NCBI RefSeq assembly: GCF_004362515.1
Contig: NZ_SNXU01000001.1
Span: 3,410,001 to 3,474,000, forward strand
Direction of reading: 5' to 3'
Length of the DNA stretch: 64,000 bases
Source: Actinokineospora alba
GTDB lineage: Bacteria > Actinomycetota > Actinomycetes > Mycobacteriales > Pseudonocardiaceae
The position numbers and the translations under genes were made by a program. The notes below the pieces were generated by a model. It saw only the letters and a program-made list of their open reading frames with translations, was not told the origin of the DNA and did not search any database. Below are positions 34,266 to 41,920 of this stretch, one piece after another. Numbering within the stretch: the first letter of the stretch is position 1; every line of letters begins with the position of its first letter.

Positions 34266-34282
34266 CGGCGGGAGGTCCAAGC

Positions 34283-34450
34283 GTGTACCGAGCTCCAGGC
34301 GGAGGCGCCGTCATCGGTGGTGGTACGGGACTCGCGGTGACCGGCGCCGACATCGGCTGGTGGCTGGCGCTGGGCATCGCACTGCTCATCACCGGCGCGT
34401 TGCTGCTGCACTCGCACCGGCGCCGAACCATCGCGGCGAAGAAAGACTGA
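34283..34450 (+). CDS. 55-residue membrane mini-protein with LAVTG sorting-like motif
   Basis: Starts at GTG 34283 behind GGGAGG (34270-34275). The sequence consists almost only of a sorting signal: a Gly-rich N-terminus, LAVTG, a single membrane helix and SHRRRTIAAKK. LAxTG is the motif of class E sortases. There is no signal peptide. It lies 17 bases after the exosortase substrate gene and before a strong terminator, so the two are probably one transcript. It could insert directly in the membrane as an accessory or decoy subunit. Confidence 0.7.
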   Translation: MYRAPGGGAVIGGGTGLAVTGADIGWWLALGIALLITGALLLHSHRRRTIAAKKD

Positions 34451-34460
34451 TCCACTCCAG

Positions 34461-34494
34461 GGCCCCGGGCGGGGGATACCCTCCGCCCGGGGCC
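34461..34494 (+). terminator. Strong intrinsic terminator after the exosortase substrate genes
   Basis: GGCCCCGGGCGG (34461-34472) pairs perfectly with CCGCCCGGGGCC (34483-34494); GGG-ATA-CCC extends the stem inside. TCTTTCCTTA follows, a fair T-tract for this genome. Confidence 0.9.
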
Positions 34495-34530
34495 TCTTTC
34501 CTTATCTGGCAAGTGCAAACTGGAGGCACC

Positions 34531-35868
34531 GTGGAAGTCCTGCTCCTCGTCGGCACCCGACCCGAGGCGGTGAAAGCCGCCCCGGTCGCGCTCGCGCTGG
34601 GCGGCCACGCCGTGCTGCGGTCGGTCATCGTCCACAGTGGACAACATGCCGGGATGGTCGAGCAGGCACTGGAACCCTTCGGCCTCAACCACACCGAAGC
34701 CCTCGACGTGAACCGGGGGACGGGCACCCAGGCCGAACTCGTGGCCGAACTGCTGCCCGCCCTCGACGAACTGCTCACCCGCCGCCGCCCGGCGGCCGTC
34801 ATCGTCCAAGGCGACACGACCACGACCCTCGCGGGCGCGCTTTGCGCGTTCTGGCACGGAATCCCGGTGGTGCACCTCGAAGCGGGCCTGCGCACCGGCG
34901 ACCTCGCCGCGCCGTTCCCGGAGGAGGGCAACCGGCAGATGGTCGCGCGGATCGCCGCGCTGCACCTGGCCCCGACCGAGGACGCCGCCGCGGCCCTGCG
35001 CGCCGAGGCCGTGGCCGAGCGGGACATCGTGGTCACCGGCAACACCGTCGTCGACGCCGTGCTGCACATCGCCGCGGCGGACCGGCCCGCGGTCGACCCG
35101 AGCCTGGCCGCCGTCGAACGTGACCTCGCGGACTCGGGCGGCAGGCTGGTGCTGGTCACCGTGCACCGCCGCGAGTCCTGGGGCGCGCCCCTCGACGAGG
35201 TGCTCGGCGCCGTCCGCACCATGGTCGAGCGCCACCCCGACATCCGGGTCGTGCTGCCCACGCACCCGAATCCGGCCGTGGGCGCCCAGGTGCGGGCCGC
35301 GCTCGGCGGCGTCGAGCGGGTGTCGATCACGGGTCCGCTCGACTACCCCGACCTGGTCCGGGCCCTGCGCCTGGCCGCCCTGGTCGTGACCGACTCCGGC
35401 GGCATCCAGGAGGAGGCGCCGAGCTTCGGCGCCCCCGTCCTGGTCGCCAGGAAGGTGACCGAGCGGCGCGAGGCCGTCCGCGCGGGCTGCGCGTGGCTCG
35501 TCGGGACCGACCGCGAGTCGCTGCTCGCGGGCGCGGACCGGATCCTCGGCGCGAACCTGCGCGTCCCGGCCGACCGCAACCCCTTCGGCGACGGCGCGGC
35601 CGCCCGCAGGGTCCTCACGGCGCTGGAGCGGCTGCTACTGCCCGGCTCAGCCCAGAGCGCCGACCAGCTGGACGTTCGCGTCGCGCAGCGTGGCGAGCGC
35701 GGTCTGCGCGGTGTCGGGGGAGACGGCGGCGGTGAGGCTGAGCAGCACCGTGGTCTCGAACCCGTCGCGGGCCGCGTCGACCGCGGTGGCCCGCACGCAG
35801 TGGTCGGTCGCGATGCCGACGACGTCGACCTTCGTGACTCCCTTGTCCCGCAGCCACTCCGTCAGTGA
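34531..35868 (+). CDS. wecB: Non-hydrolysing UDP-N-acetylglucosamine 2-epimerase
   Basis: Interconverts UDP-GlcNAc and UDP-ManNAc. Family motifs include GTRPEAVKAAP near the start, HSGQH, VQGDTTTTLAGAL, HLEAGLRTGD, PEEGNRQM, VTVHRRESWG, and the C-terminal SGGIQEEAPSFG. GTG 34531 has GGAGGC upstream. The frame runs to 445 residues against about 370 in the family. The last 72 codons lie opposite pncA and read as low-complexity, so the natural end seems to be near ALERLLLPG without a stop codon there. It may supply ManNAc for the exosortase-linked glycosyltransferase. Confidence 0.87.
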   Translation: MEVLLLVGTRPEAVKAAPVALALGGHAVLRSVIVHSGQHAGMVEQALEPFGLNHTEALDVNRGTGTQAELVAELLPALDELLTRRRPAAVIVQGDTTTTLAGALCAFWHGIPVVHLEAGLRTGDLAAPFPEEGNRQMVARIAALHLAPTEDAAAALRAEAVAERDIVVTGNTVVDAVLHIAAADRPAVDPSLAAVERDLADSGGRLVLVTVHRRESWGAPLDEVLGAVRTMVERHPDIRVVLPTHPNPAVGAQVRAALGGVERVSITGPLDYPDLVRALRLAALVVTDSGGIQEEAPSFGAPVLVARKVTERREAVRAGCAWLVGTDRESLLAGADRILGANLRVPADRNPFGDGAAARRVLTALERLLLPGSAQSADQLDVRVAQRGERGLRGVGGDGGGEAEQHRGLEPVAGRVDRGGPHAVVGRDADDVDLRDSLVPQPLRQ

Positions 35869-36216
35869 CCTGCCCTCCGGTCCGACACCCTCGAAGCCGG
35901 AGTACGCGGCGGCGTGCGCGCCCTTGGAGAACACCGCCTCGACCGCGGTGACGTCGAGTTCCGGGTGGAACGACGCGCCCGCCGTGCCCGCCACGCAGTG
36001 CGCGGGCCAGGTGTCGACGAAGTCCGGGTTCTCGCTGAAGTGCGCGCCCGGGTCGATGTGGTAGTCCCGGGTGGCGACGATGTGGTCGTAGCCCGCGGAC
36101 GCCATGTGGGCGCTGATCGCCGCCGCCACCGCCGCGCCACCGGCGACCGGCAGCGACCCGCCCTCACAGAAGTCGTTCTGCACGTCCACCACGATCAACG
36201 CGGTCCGCTCGGTCAT
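35647..36216 (-). CDS. pncA: Nicotinamidase
   Basis: Deamidates nicotinamide to nicotinate in NAD salvage. The 189-residue isochorismatase-fold protein has the catalytic Asp in VVDVQNDFCEGG, a Lys in VFSKG and the nucleophilic Cys in IATDHCVRAT. It lies 10 bases downstream of pncB on the same strand, so both salvage enzymes form an operon. Its last 222 bases overlap the 3' end of wecB on the other strand. Confidence 0.95.
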   Translation of the reverse strand: MTERTALIVVDVQNDFCEGGSLPVAGGAAVAAAISAHMASAGYDHIVATRDYHIDPGAHFSENPDFVDTWPAHCVAGTAGASFHPELDVTAVEAVFSKGAHAAAYSGFEGVGPEGRSLTEWLRDKGVTKVDVVGIATDHCVRATAVDAARDGFETTVLLSLTAAVSPDTAQTALATLRDANVQLVGALG

Positions 36217-36226
36217 CGTGACGCTC

Positions 36227-37522
36227 CTAGTTCAGGTAGACGGTCGGGATCGCGGGCTCGCCCGCGGACAGCTTCAAGCCCTCCCACGGCAGGCTCACCA
36301 GGCCCTGGCGGACCCGCTGCCTGCCGTCCTCCAGCGTGGGCAGCGCGGCCACCGGCTGTCCAGCCCGCATCAGGGGAATCTGCAGCGGCCGATCGTGCTC
36401 GCCCGCCTCCGGCTGCTCACCTTCGGCGAGGTAGACGACCTCTTCGAGCGCGGTGCCCGTCGGCTTGTGCCTGCGCAGCGCCAGCTTTCGGCCACCGCGC
36501 GACTCCTTGCTCGAGCTGCGCTTCGCGACCGGGCGGCCTGCCACCTCCACCAGCTTGTAGACCATGCCCGCGGTCGGGGCGCCCGAGCCGGTGACCAGGG
36601 AGGTGCCCACGCCGTACGCGTCGACCGGCTCGGCCCGCAGCGCGGCGATGGCGTACTCGTCGAGGTCGCCGGAGACCACGATGCGCGTCTGCGTCGCGCC
36701 CAACTCGTCGAGCTGCTCGCGGGCCTGGCGGGCCAGGACGCCGACGTCGCCGGAGTCGATGCGGATGGCGCCGAGTCCGGTGCCCGCGACCTCGATCGCG
36801 GTGGCGATGCCCTGGGTGATGTCGTAGGTGTCGACCAGCAGCGTCGTCTCCGGCCCGAGCGCGGCGACCTGCGCCTCGAACGCGGCCTTCTCGGTGTCGT
36901 GCAGCAGGGTGAACGCGTGCGCGCAGGTCCCCGTGGTCGGGATCGCGAACGTCCGCCCGGCCTCCAGGTTGGACGTGGTGGCGAACCCGGCGAGGAACGC
37001 GGCCCGGGCCGAGGCCACCGCCGCGTGCTCGTGCGTGCGGCGTGAGCCCATCTCGATGATCGGCCTGCCGTTGGCCGCGCTCGCCATCCGCGCGCCCGCC
37101 GAGACGATGGCGCTGTCGTGGTTGAAGATCGACAGGGCGAGCGTCTCCAGCACCACGGCGTCGGCGAAGGTGCCGGTCACGGTGAGAATCGGCGAGCCGG
37201 GGAAGTACAGCTCGCCCTCGGGGTAGCCGTCGACGTCGCCTGCGAAGCGGTAGTCGGCCAGCCAGCCCAGGGTCGCCTCGTCGACGACCTTCGTCGCCCG
37301 CAGGTGGCGCAGCTCGTCGTCGCCGAAGCGGAAATCGGCCACCGCGTCGATGAACCGCCGGGTGCCGCCGACGACGCCATAGCGCCTGCCGTCGGGCAGC
37401 CGCCGGGCGAAGGTCTCGAACACACAGGTCCGGTCGCCCGTGCCGTCCGCGAGCGCGGCCGCCAGCATGGTCAACTCGTAGTGGTCGGTCAGCAGGGCCG
37501 TGCTCGGTGAGGTCGCAACCAT
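36227..37522 (-). CDS. pncB: Nicotinate phosphoribosyltransferase
   Basis: Converts nicotinate and PRPP to nicotinate mononucleotide in NAD salvage. The 431-residue protein opens with ALLTDHYELTMLAAAL, keeps EMGSRRTHEHAA near residue 160, VDTYDITQG and RIDSGDVG, all typical. ATG 37522 is the start. The gene corresponds to Rv1330c and is followed by pncA, while clpS is divergent, as in mycobacteria. Confidence 0.95.
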   Translation of the reverse strand: MVATSPSTALLTDHYELTMLAAALADGTGDRTCVFETFARRLPDGRRYGVVGGTRRFIDAVADFRFGDDELRHLRATKVVDEATLGWLADYRFAGDVDGYPEGELYFPGSPILTVTGTFADAVVLETLALSIFNHDSAIVSAGARMASAANGRPIIEMGSRRTHEHAAVASARAAFLAGFATTSNLEAGRTFAIPTTGTCAHAFTLLHDTEKAAFEAQVAALGPETTLLVDTYDITQGIATAIEVAGTGLGAIRIDSGDVGVLARQAREQLDELGATQTRIVVSGDLDEYAIAALRAEPVDAYGVGTSLVTGSGAPTAGMVYKLVEVAGRPVAKRSSSKESRGGRKLALRRHKPTGTALEEVVYLAEGEQPEAGEHDRPLQIPLMRAGQPVAALPTLEDGRQRVRQGLVSLPWEGLKLSAGEPAIPTVYLN

Positions 37523-37640
37523 GGTCGGGAAGCCTATTGCCCGGCACGTTCGCGCGGGTGGATGCGATCTGTGATGTTGTACTCCGAACGAATGAAGATC
37601 CGCCGCACCCGCGCGAGGCGGACATGCCACCATTGACACC

Positions 37641-37940
37641 ATGACCGCCCCCGTCGACATGGAACAGACACAGTCCGACCCGACAGGCGCCGCTGTCGTC
37701 TCCGAGGACGTGCCGTGGCAGACGGTCGTCTGGAACGATCCGGTGAACCTGATGTCGTACGTGACCTACGTCTTCCAGAAGCTGTTCGGCTACAGCCGCG
37801 ACAAGGCGACGAAGCTGATGCTCGACGTCCACCACGAAGGCAAAGCCATCGTCTCCCATGGCTCCAAGGAGAAGGTCGAGGGCGACGTGGCGAAACTGCA
37901 CGCGGCCGGCCTCTGGGCGACGATGGAACACCAGTCGTGA
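37641..37940 (+). CDS. clpS: ClpS adaptor of the Clp protease
   Basis: 99-residue N-end-rule adaptor that delivers substrates to ClpAP/ClpCP. Conserved elements are WNDPVNLMSYVTYVF, the helix with KATKLMLDVHHEGKA and the C-terminal LHAAGLWATME. It matches Rv1331 in position. The stop overlaps the GTG of the DUF2017 gene. Confidence 0.95.
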   Translation: MTAPVDMEQTQSDPTGAAVVSEDVPWQTVVWNDPVNLMSYVTYVFQKLFGYSRDKATKLMLDVHHEGKAIVSHGSKEKVEGDVAKLHAAGLWATMEHQS

Positions 37941-38497
37941 AGCCGTGGAAGCGCAAGGGTGACAAGGTCTTCGGCGAGCTCGACAAGCAGGAAGCCGCTG
38001 TCCTGCGCGGCCTGGTCTCGCAGATCGACGACATGCTCAAGGCGCGCATCGAGGAGACGCCCCAGGACGAGCTGGCCGAGCTGACCGGTATCCGCACCGG
38101 CCCGACCACCTCCCCGGACGACCCGGTGCTCTCGCGGCTGCTGCCCGACTTCCACCGGCTCGACGACGACAACCCGAGCAAGGCCGAGCTGGACTCCGCC
38201 GCCGTGCTCCGCTCGATCCACGAGCCCACGCTGCTCGACCTCAAGACCGGTGTCGCGGGCGTCGTCCTCGACACCTGCCCGATGTTCGGCGGCGGGGTCC
38301 GGCTCTCGCTCGAGCAGGCCGACGCCTGGCTGTCCGCGCTCAACGACGTGCGGCTGGCCCTGGGCACGGCCATCGACATCAGCGACGACATGCCCGACGA
38401 ACTGCCCGACGACGACCCGCGCAGCCCGCACCTCGCCGTGTACCACTGGCTGACCTGGGTGCAGGAGTCCCTGGTCCAGGCCCTGTCGGCGGAATGA
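37937..38497 (+). CDS. DUF2017 family protein
   Basis: 186 residues, acidic, cytoplasmic, no enzyme motif. It sits between clpS and a P1 peptidase exactly as Rv1332 does in mycobacteria, coupled to both by 4-base overlaps. Conserved-looking parts are EAAVLRGLVSQIDDML and the C-terminal WLSALNDVRLALGTA. Its context suggests a link to Clp-dependent proteolysis, but this is only inferred from gene order. Confidence 0.85.
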   Translation: MKPWKRKGDKVFGELDKQEAAVLRGLVSQIDDMLKARIEETPQDELAELTGIRTGPTTSPDDPVLSRLLPDFHRLDDDNPSKAELDSAAVLRSIHEPTLLDLKTGVAGVVLDTCPMFGGGVRLSLEQADAWLSALNDVRLALGTAIDISDDMPDELPDDDPRSPHLAVYHWLTWVQESLVQALSAE

Positions 38498-39444
38498 ACG
38501 CGATCACCGACGTGCCCGGCGTCCTCGTCGGCCACCACCACCGCGTCGGCGAAGGCTGGGCCACCGGCACCACGGTCGTGCTGCTGCCCGAGGGCACCGT
38601 CGGCGGTGTCGACGGGCGCGGGGGAGCGCCGGGAACCCGCGAGACCGACCTGCTGGCCCCGGAGAACCTGGTCGACCGGATCGACGCGGTCTGCCTGTCC
38701 GGCGGCAGCGCGTACGGCCTGGTCGCCGCCGACGGTGTGATGCGCTGGCTGGCCGAGCACAACCGCGGCTTCCCCGTGGGCGCCGCGCCGCACGAGGTGG
38801 TGCCGATCGTGCCCGCCGCCGTGCTGTTCGACCTCCCGCGCGGGGCATGGGGCAACCGGCCGACCTCGGACTTCGGCTACGCGGCCTGCGCGGCGGCGTC
38901 GACGTCGGTCGAGCAGGGCTGCGTCGGCGCCGGAGCGGGCGCCCGGGCGGGGTCGCTCAAAGGCGGCATCGGGACCGCGAGCGTGCGGGTGGGGGAGTTC
39001 ACCGTGGGGGCTATCGCGGCGGTGAACGCGCGCGGGGAGGTCGTCGACCTGAAGACCGGCACCCCGTGGGCGGCCGACCTGGGCCTGCCCGGCGAGTTCC
39101 CGGCGTCACCTGGCCGCGCGGCCGAGTTGCCGACCGTCGCGTCGGACCTGAACACCACGATCGGCGTCGTCGCCACCGACGCCAAGCTGGACAAGGCGGC
39201 CTGCCGCAGGCTCGCCATGGCCGCCCAGGACGGCCTCGCTCGTGCGGTCCGACCAGCGCATTCCCTGTTCGACGGCGACACCGTCTTCGCCGCGGCCACC
39301 GGCGCGCGACCGGTCTCCGGCCCCTTCGAACTCGACGCCCTCTACGCGGCGGCCGCCGACGTGTTCGCCAGGGCGATGGTCCACGGCGTCCTGGCGGCCC
39401 GCACCGTCGGGGAATTGCGCTCCTACCAGGACGTCTGGTCCTAG
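38494..39444 (+). CDS. P1 (DmpA)-family peptidase
   Basis: N-terminal nucleophile hydrolase of the DmpA/NylC type, which self-cleaves before a Ser/Thr nucleophile. The 316-residue protein has CLSGGSAYGL near residue 70, GGIGTAS and NTTIGVVATDA near 230, where the cleavage site would be. ATG 38494 overlaps the preceding stop. It is the counterpart of Rv1333. The peptide or amide substrate is unknown. Confidence 0.88.
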   Translation: MNAITDVPGVLVGHHHRVGEGWATGTTVVLLPEGTVGGVDGRGGAPGTRETDLLAPENLVDRIDAVCLSGGSAYGLVAADGVMRWLAEHNRGFPVGAAPHEVVPIVPAAVLFDLPRGAWGNRPTSDFGYAACAAASTSVEQGCVGAGAGARAGSLKGGIGTASVRVGEFTVGAIAAVNARGEVVDLKTGTPWAADLGLPGEFPASPGRAAELPTVASDLNTTIGVVATDAKLDKAACRRLAMAAQDGLARAVRPAHSLFDGDTVFAAATGARPVSGPFELDALYAAAADVFARAMVHGVLAARTVGELRSYQDVWS

Positions 39445-39509
39445 CAAACCGATCACGTGCGGACTCTCACACAGTGGGAGCGGCCCATCCACCACGTAGG
39501 ATGGGCGGT

Positions 39510-39971
39510 GTGTTGGAGATACGCCGAGACTTGGTGGACGCGATGGTGGCGCATGCCCGTCGCGACCACCCGGACGAGGCATGCGGTGTCATCGCGGGAC
39601 CCGAGGGCAGTGACCGCCCCGAACGGTTCATCCCGATGCTCAACGCCGCGCGGTCGCCGACGTTCTACGAGTTCGACTCGGCCGACCTCCTGAAGCTCTA
39701 CCGCGACATGGACGCCAACGACGAGGTGCCGGTGGTCATCTACCACTCGCACACCGCCACGGAGGCCTACCCGTCGCGCACCGACGTGTCCTACGCCTCC
39801 GAGCCGGACGCGCACTACGTGCTGGTCTCCACCCGCGACGCGAACGAGCACGAGCTGCGTTCGTACCGGATCGTCGACGGCGTCATCACCGAAGAGCCCG
39901 TCGAGGTCGTGGAGTCCTACCGGTTCGCCCACACGGGCCCCGACGACATTCCCGAGCCAAGCGCTCTGTGA
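39510..39971 (+). CDS. mec: Mec-type JAMM metalloprotease (CysO-cysteine hydrolase)
   Basis: Zinc JAMM/MPN+ protease that releases cysteine from the CysO-cysteine adduct. The motif is complete: Glu in DEACGVIAG, then HSHTATEAYPSRTD (HxH-x7-S-x2-D). GTG 39510 is chosen because the product then aligns with relatives beginning LxLRRxLVD; ATG 39501 is possible. A small hairpin (CCCATCC/GGATGGG, 39486-39506) covers the ribosome site. It heads the mec-cysO-cysM set equivalent to Rv1334-Rv1336. Confidence 0.92.
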   Translation: MLEIRRDLVDAMVAHARRDHPDEACGVIAGPEGSDRPERFIPMLNAARSPTFYEFDSADLLKLYRDMDANDEVPVVIYHSHTATEAYPSRTDVSYASEPDAHYVLVSTRDANEHELRSYRIVDGVITEEPVEVVESYRFAHTGPDDIPEPSAL

Positions 39972-40047
39972 CTTTCGCGGCACCCGGAATACCGGCCGCG
40001 TCTCTGCACGTCATATCTGATCGAACAGGCAAACCCGGAGGTTTCAC

Positions 40048-40326
40048 GTGGCCGTCACCGTTTCCATCCCCACCATCCTGCGCACCCACACCGGCGGCGA
40101 GAAGTCCGTCCCCGCCGCGGGCGCGACCGTCGCCGAGGTCATCGACCACCTCGAGGACAAGCACGGCGGTCTCAAGGCGCGCCTGGTCAAGGACGGTTCG
40201 CTGCACCGCTTCGTCAACATCTACGTCAACGACGAGGACGTGCGCTTCGCGGGCGGCCTCGAGGCCAAGGTCGCCGACGGCGACTCCGTGACCATCCTGC
40301 CCGCGGTCGCGGGCGGCTCCCGCTAA
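40048..40326 (+). CDS. cysO: CysO sulphur carrier protein
   Basis: 92-residue ubiquitin-like ThiS/MoaD protein that carries thiocarboxylate sulphur for cysteine synthesis. It is nearly collinear with mycobacterial CysO, including HRFVNIYVNDEDVRF and DSVTILPAVAGG. The product ends GGSR rather than GG, so two residues must be removed before thiocarboxylation. GTG 40048 follows a CGGAGG site. The neighbouring Mec protease is a candidate for the trimming. Confidence 0.95.
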   Translation: MAVTVSIPTILRTHTGGEKSVPAAGATVAEVIDHLEDKHGGLKARLVKDGSLHRFVNIYVNDEDVRFAGGLEAKVADGDSVTILPAVAGGSR

Positions 40327-40338
40327 GGAGCTCCAGCC

Positions 40339-41289
40339 ATGGCCCGGTACGACTCGCTCATCGCCTCCCTCGGCGACACGCCGCTGGTCGGGCTGCCGAA
40401 TCTGGCGCCCGCGCCGAACGTCCGACTCTGGGCCAAGCTGGAAGACCGCAACCCGACGGGTTCGATCAAGGACCGGCCCGCGCTGGCCATGATCGAGTCC
40501 GCCGAGCGCGACGGCAGGCTGGTTCCGGGCAGCACGATCCTGGAGCCCACCTCGGGCAACACCGGGATCGCGCTGGCCATGGCCGCCAAGATCAAGGGCT
40601 ACGGCCTGGTCTGCGTCATGCCGGAGAACACCTCCGAGGAGCGCAAGCAGCTCCTGCAGGCCTACGGCGCCCGGATCGTGTACTCCCCGGCGGCGGGCGG
40701 CTCGAACGAAGCCGTGCGGCGGGCCAGGGAGATCGCGGAGCAGAACCCGGACTGGGTGATGCTCTACCAGTACGGCAACCCGGACAACGCCCGCGCGCAC
40801 TACGAGGGCACGGGCCCGGAGATCCTGCGGGACCTGCCGACGATCACGCACTTCGTCGCGGGCCTGGGCACCACCGGAACGCTGGTGGGCGTGGGCCGCT
40901 ACCTGCGTGAGCAGAAGCCGGACATCCAGGTCATCGCGGCCGAACCGAGGTACGGCGAACTGGTCTACGGCCTGCGCAACCTCGACGAGGGCTTCGTCCC
41001 GGAGCTGTACGACCCGGACGTGCTCACGGGCCGCTACTCGGTGGGCTCATACGACGCCCTGCGGCGGACCAGGCAGCTGCTGGAGGTCGAGGGCATCTTC
41101 GCCGGCATCTCCACGGGCGCGATCCTGCACGCGGCGTTGGCCGTGGCGGAGAAGGCTGCAGGCACCGGCGAACCGGCCGACGTGGCCTTCATCGTCGCCG
41201 ACGCCGGCTGGAAATACCTGTCCACCGGCGCGTACGCCGGCACCCTCGACGAGGCCGCCGACCGCCTCGACGGCCACCTCTGGGCCTAA
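40339..41289 (+). CDS. cysM: CysM, CysO/O-phosphoserine-dependent cysteine synthase
   Basis: PLP enzyme that joins O-phosphoserine with CysO thiocarboxylate sulphur. The 316-residue protein has the PLP Lys44 in PTGSIKDRP, TSGNTGIAL near residue 75 and GLGTTGTLVG near 174. The gene follows cysO by 12 bases. It uses an oxidation-resistant sulphur route known in mycobacteria. A palindromic repeat begins 6 bases after its stop. Confidence 0.94.
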   Translation: MARYDSLIASLGDTPLVGLPNLAPAPNVRLWAKLEDRNPTGSIKDRPALAMIESAERDGRLVPGSTILEPTSGNTGIALAMAAKIKGYGLVCVMPENTSEERKQLLQAYGARIVYSPAAGGSNEAVRRAREIAEQNPDWVMLYQYGNPDNARAHYEGTGPEILRDLPTITHFVAGLGTTGTLVGVGRYLREQKPDIQVIAAEPRYGELVYGLRNLDEGFVPELYDPDVLTGRYSVGSYDALRRTRQLLEVEGIFAGISTGAILHAALAVAEKAAGTGEPADVAFIVADAGWKYLSTGAYAGTLDEAADRLDGHLWA

Positions 41290-41295
41290 CCCCCG

Positions 41296-41419
41296 CGCGA
41301 GTCGCCCCTCCAGGCAAACGAGTCGCCCCCTCCGGCGACTGAGTTCGACTTTCGCGACCACGAATGTTGCATTCAGTTGCCGGACGGGGCGACTCGTCTG
41401 CCTGGAGGGGCGACTCGCG
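41296..41419. repeat. Palindromic GAGTCGCCCC repeat element
   Basis: The left arm from 41296 (CGCGAGTCGCCCCTCCAGGC onward) and the right arm ending at 41419 (its complement) match over about 45 bases with four mismatches. The loop holds TTTCGCGACCACGAATG. Each arm contains the core GAGTCGCCCC twice. A partial copy of one arm lies at 56478-56505, which shows that the element is dispersed. No protein is encoded. Confidence 0.8.
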
Positions 41420-41458
41420 GGTGGTGTGGGTTGACAGGGCTCGGCGTAAGTTGACGCC

Positions 41459-41920
41459 GTGATTGAGATCGAGCGCTCCGCCCGAATCCCGGCGTCCCCG
41501 TCCGACGTGTGGACAGTCGTCTCCGACGCCCGCCGAGCCCCCGACTGGTTCAGCTTCGCCGTGCGCACCGACGTCCTCTCCGGGAGCGGCCGCGGCGAGA
41601 AGCGGCTGCAGCACGGCCGCTGGCGCACGAAGACCTCCGAGATCGAGCAGGAGGTCATCGAGTTCGTCCCCGACAAGCTGATCGCCTGGAAGCACACCGC
41701 CGAGCGGGTCGACGGCAAACCGGCGCCGGTGTACGTGTCCTCCGCGGTGTTCCGGATCGAGCTCGAGGCCGACGGCGACGGCACCGTCGTCCGGTTGCGC
41801 GCGCTGCTCGAACCGGTCGACGGGCTGCGGAAGCTCGCGCTGAAGCTGTTCGGCTCGCGCGACATCACCGGGCGGATGGAGGAGTCGCTGCACCGCCTCC
41901 CGGGCGCCGTCGCGTCGTGA
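41459..41920 (+). CDS. SRPBCC/START-like polyketide-cyclase-fold protein
   Basis: 153-residue helix-grip protein. It begins IEIERSARIPASPSDVWTVVSDA, the standard SRPBCC N-terminus, and has the beta-strand run VIEFVPDKLIAWKHT. GTG 41459 is the start and the stop overlaps the racemase gene. Such proteins bind lipids or aromatic ligands. This gene and the next interrupt the conserved order between cysM and the rhomboid gene. Confidence 0.85.
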   Translation: MIEIERSARIPASPSDVWTVVSDARRAPDWFSFAVRTDVLSGSGRGEKRLQHGRWRTKTSEIEQEVIEFVPDKLIAWKHTAERVDGKPAPVYVSSAVFRIELEADGDGTVVRLRALLEPVDGLRKLALKLFGSRDITGRMEESLHRLPGAVAS

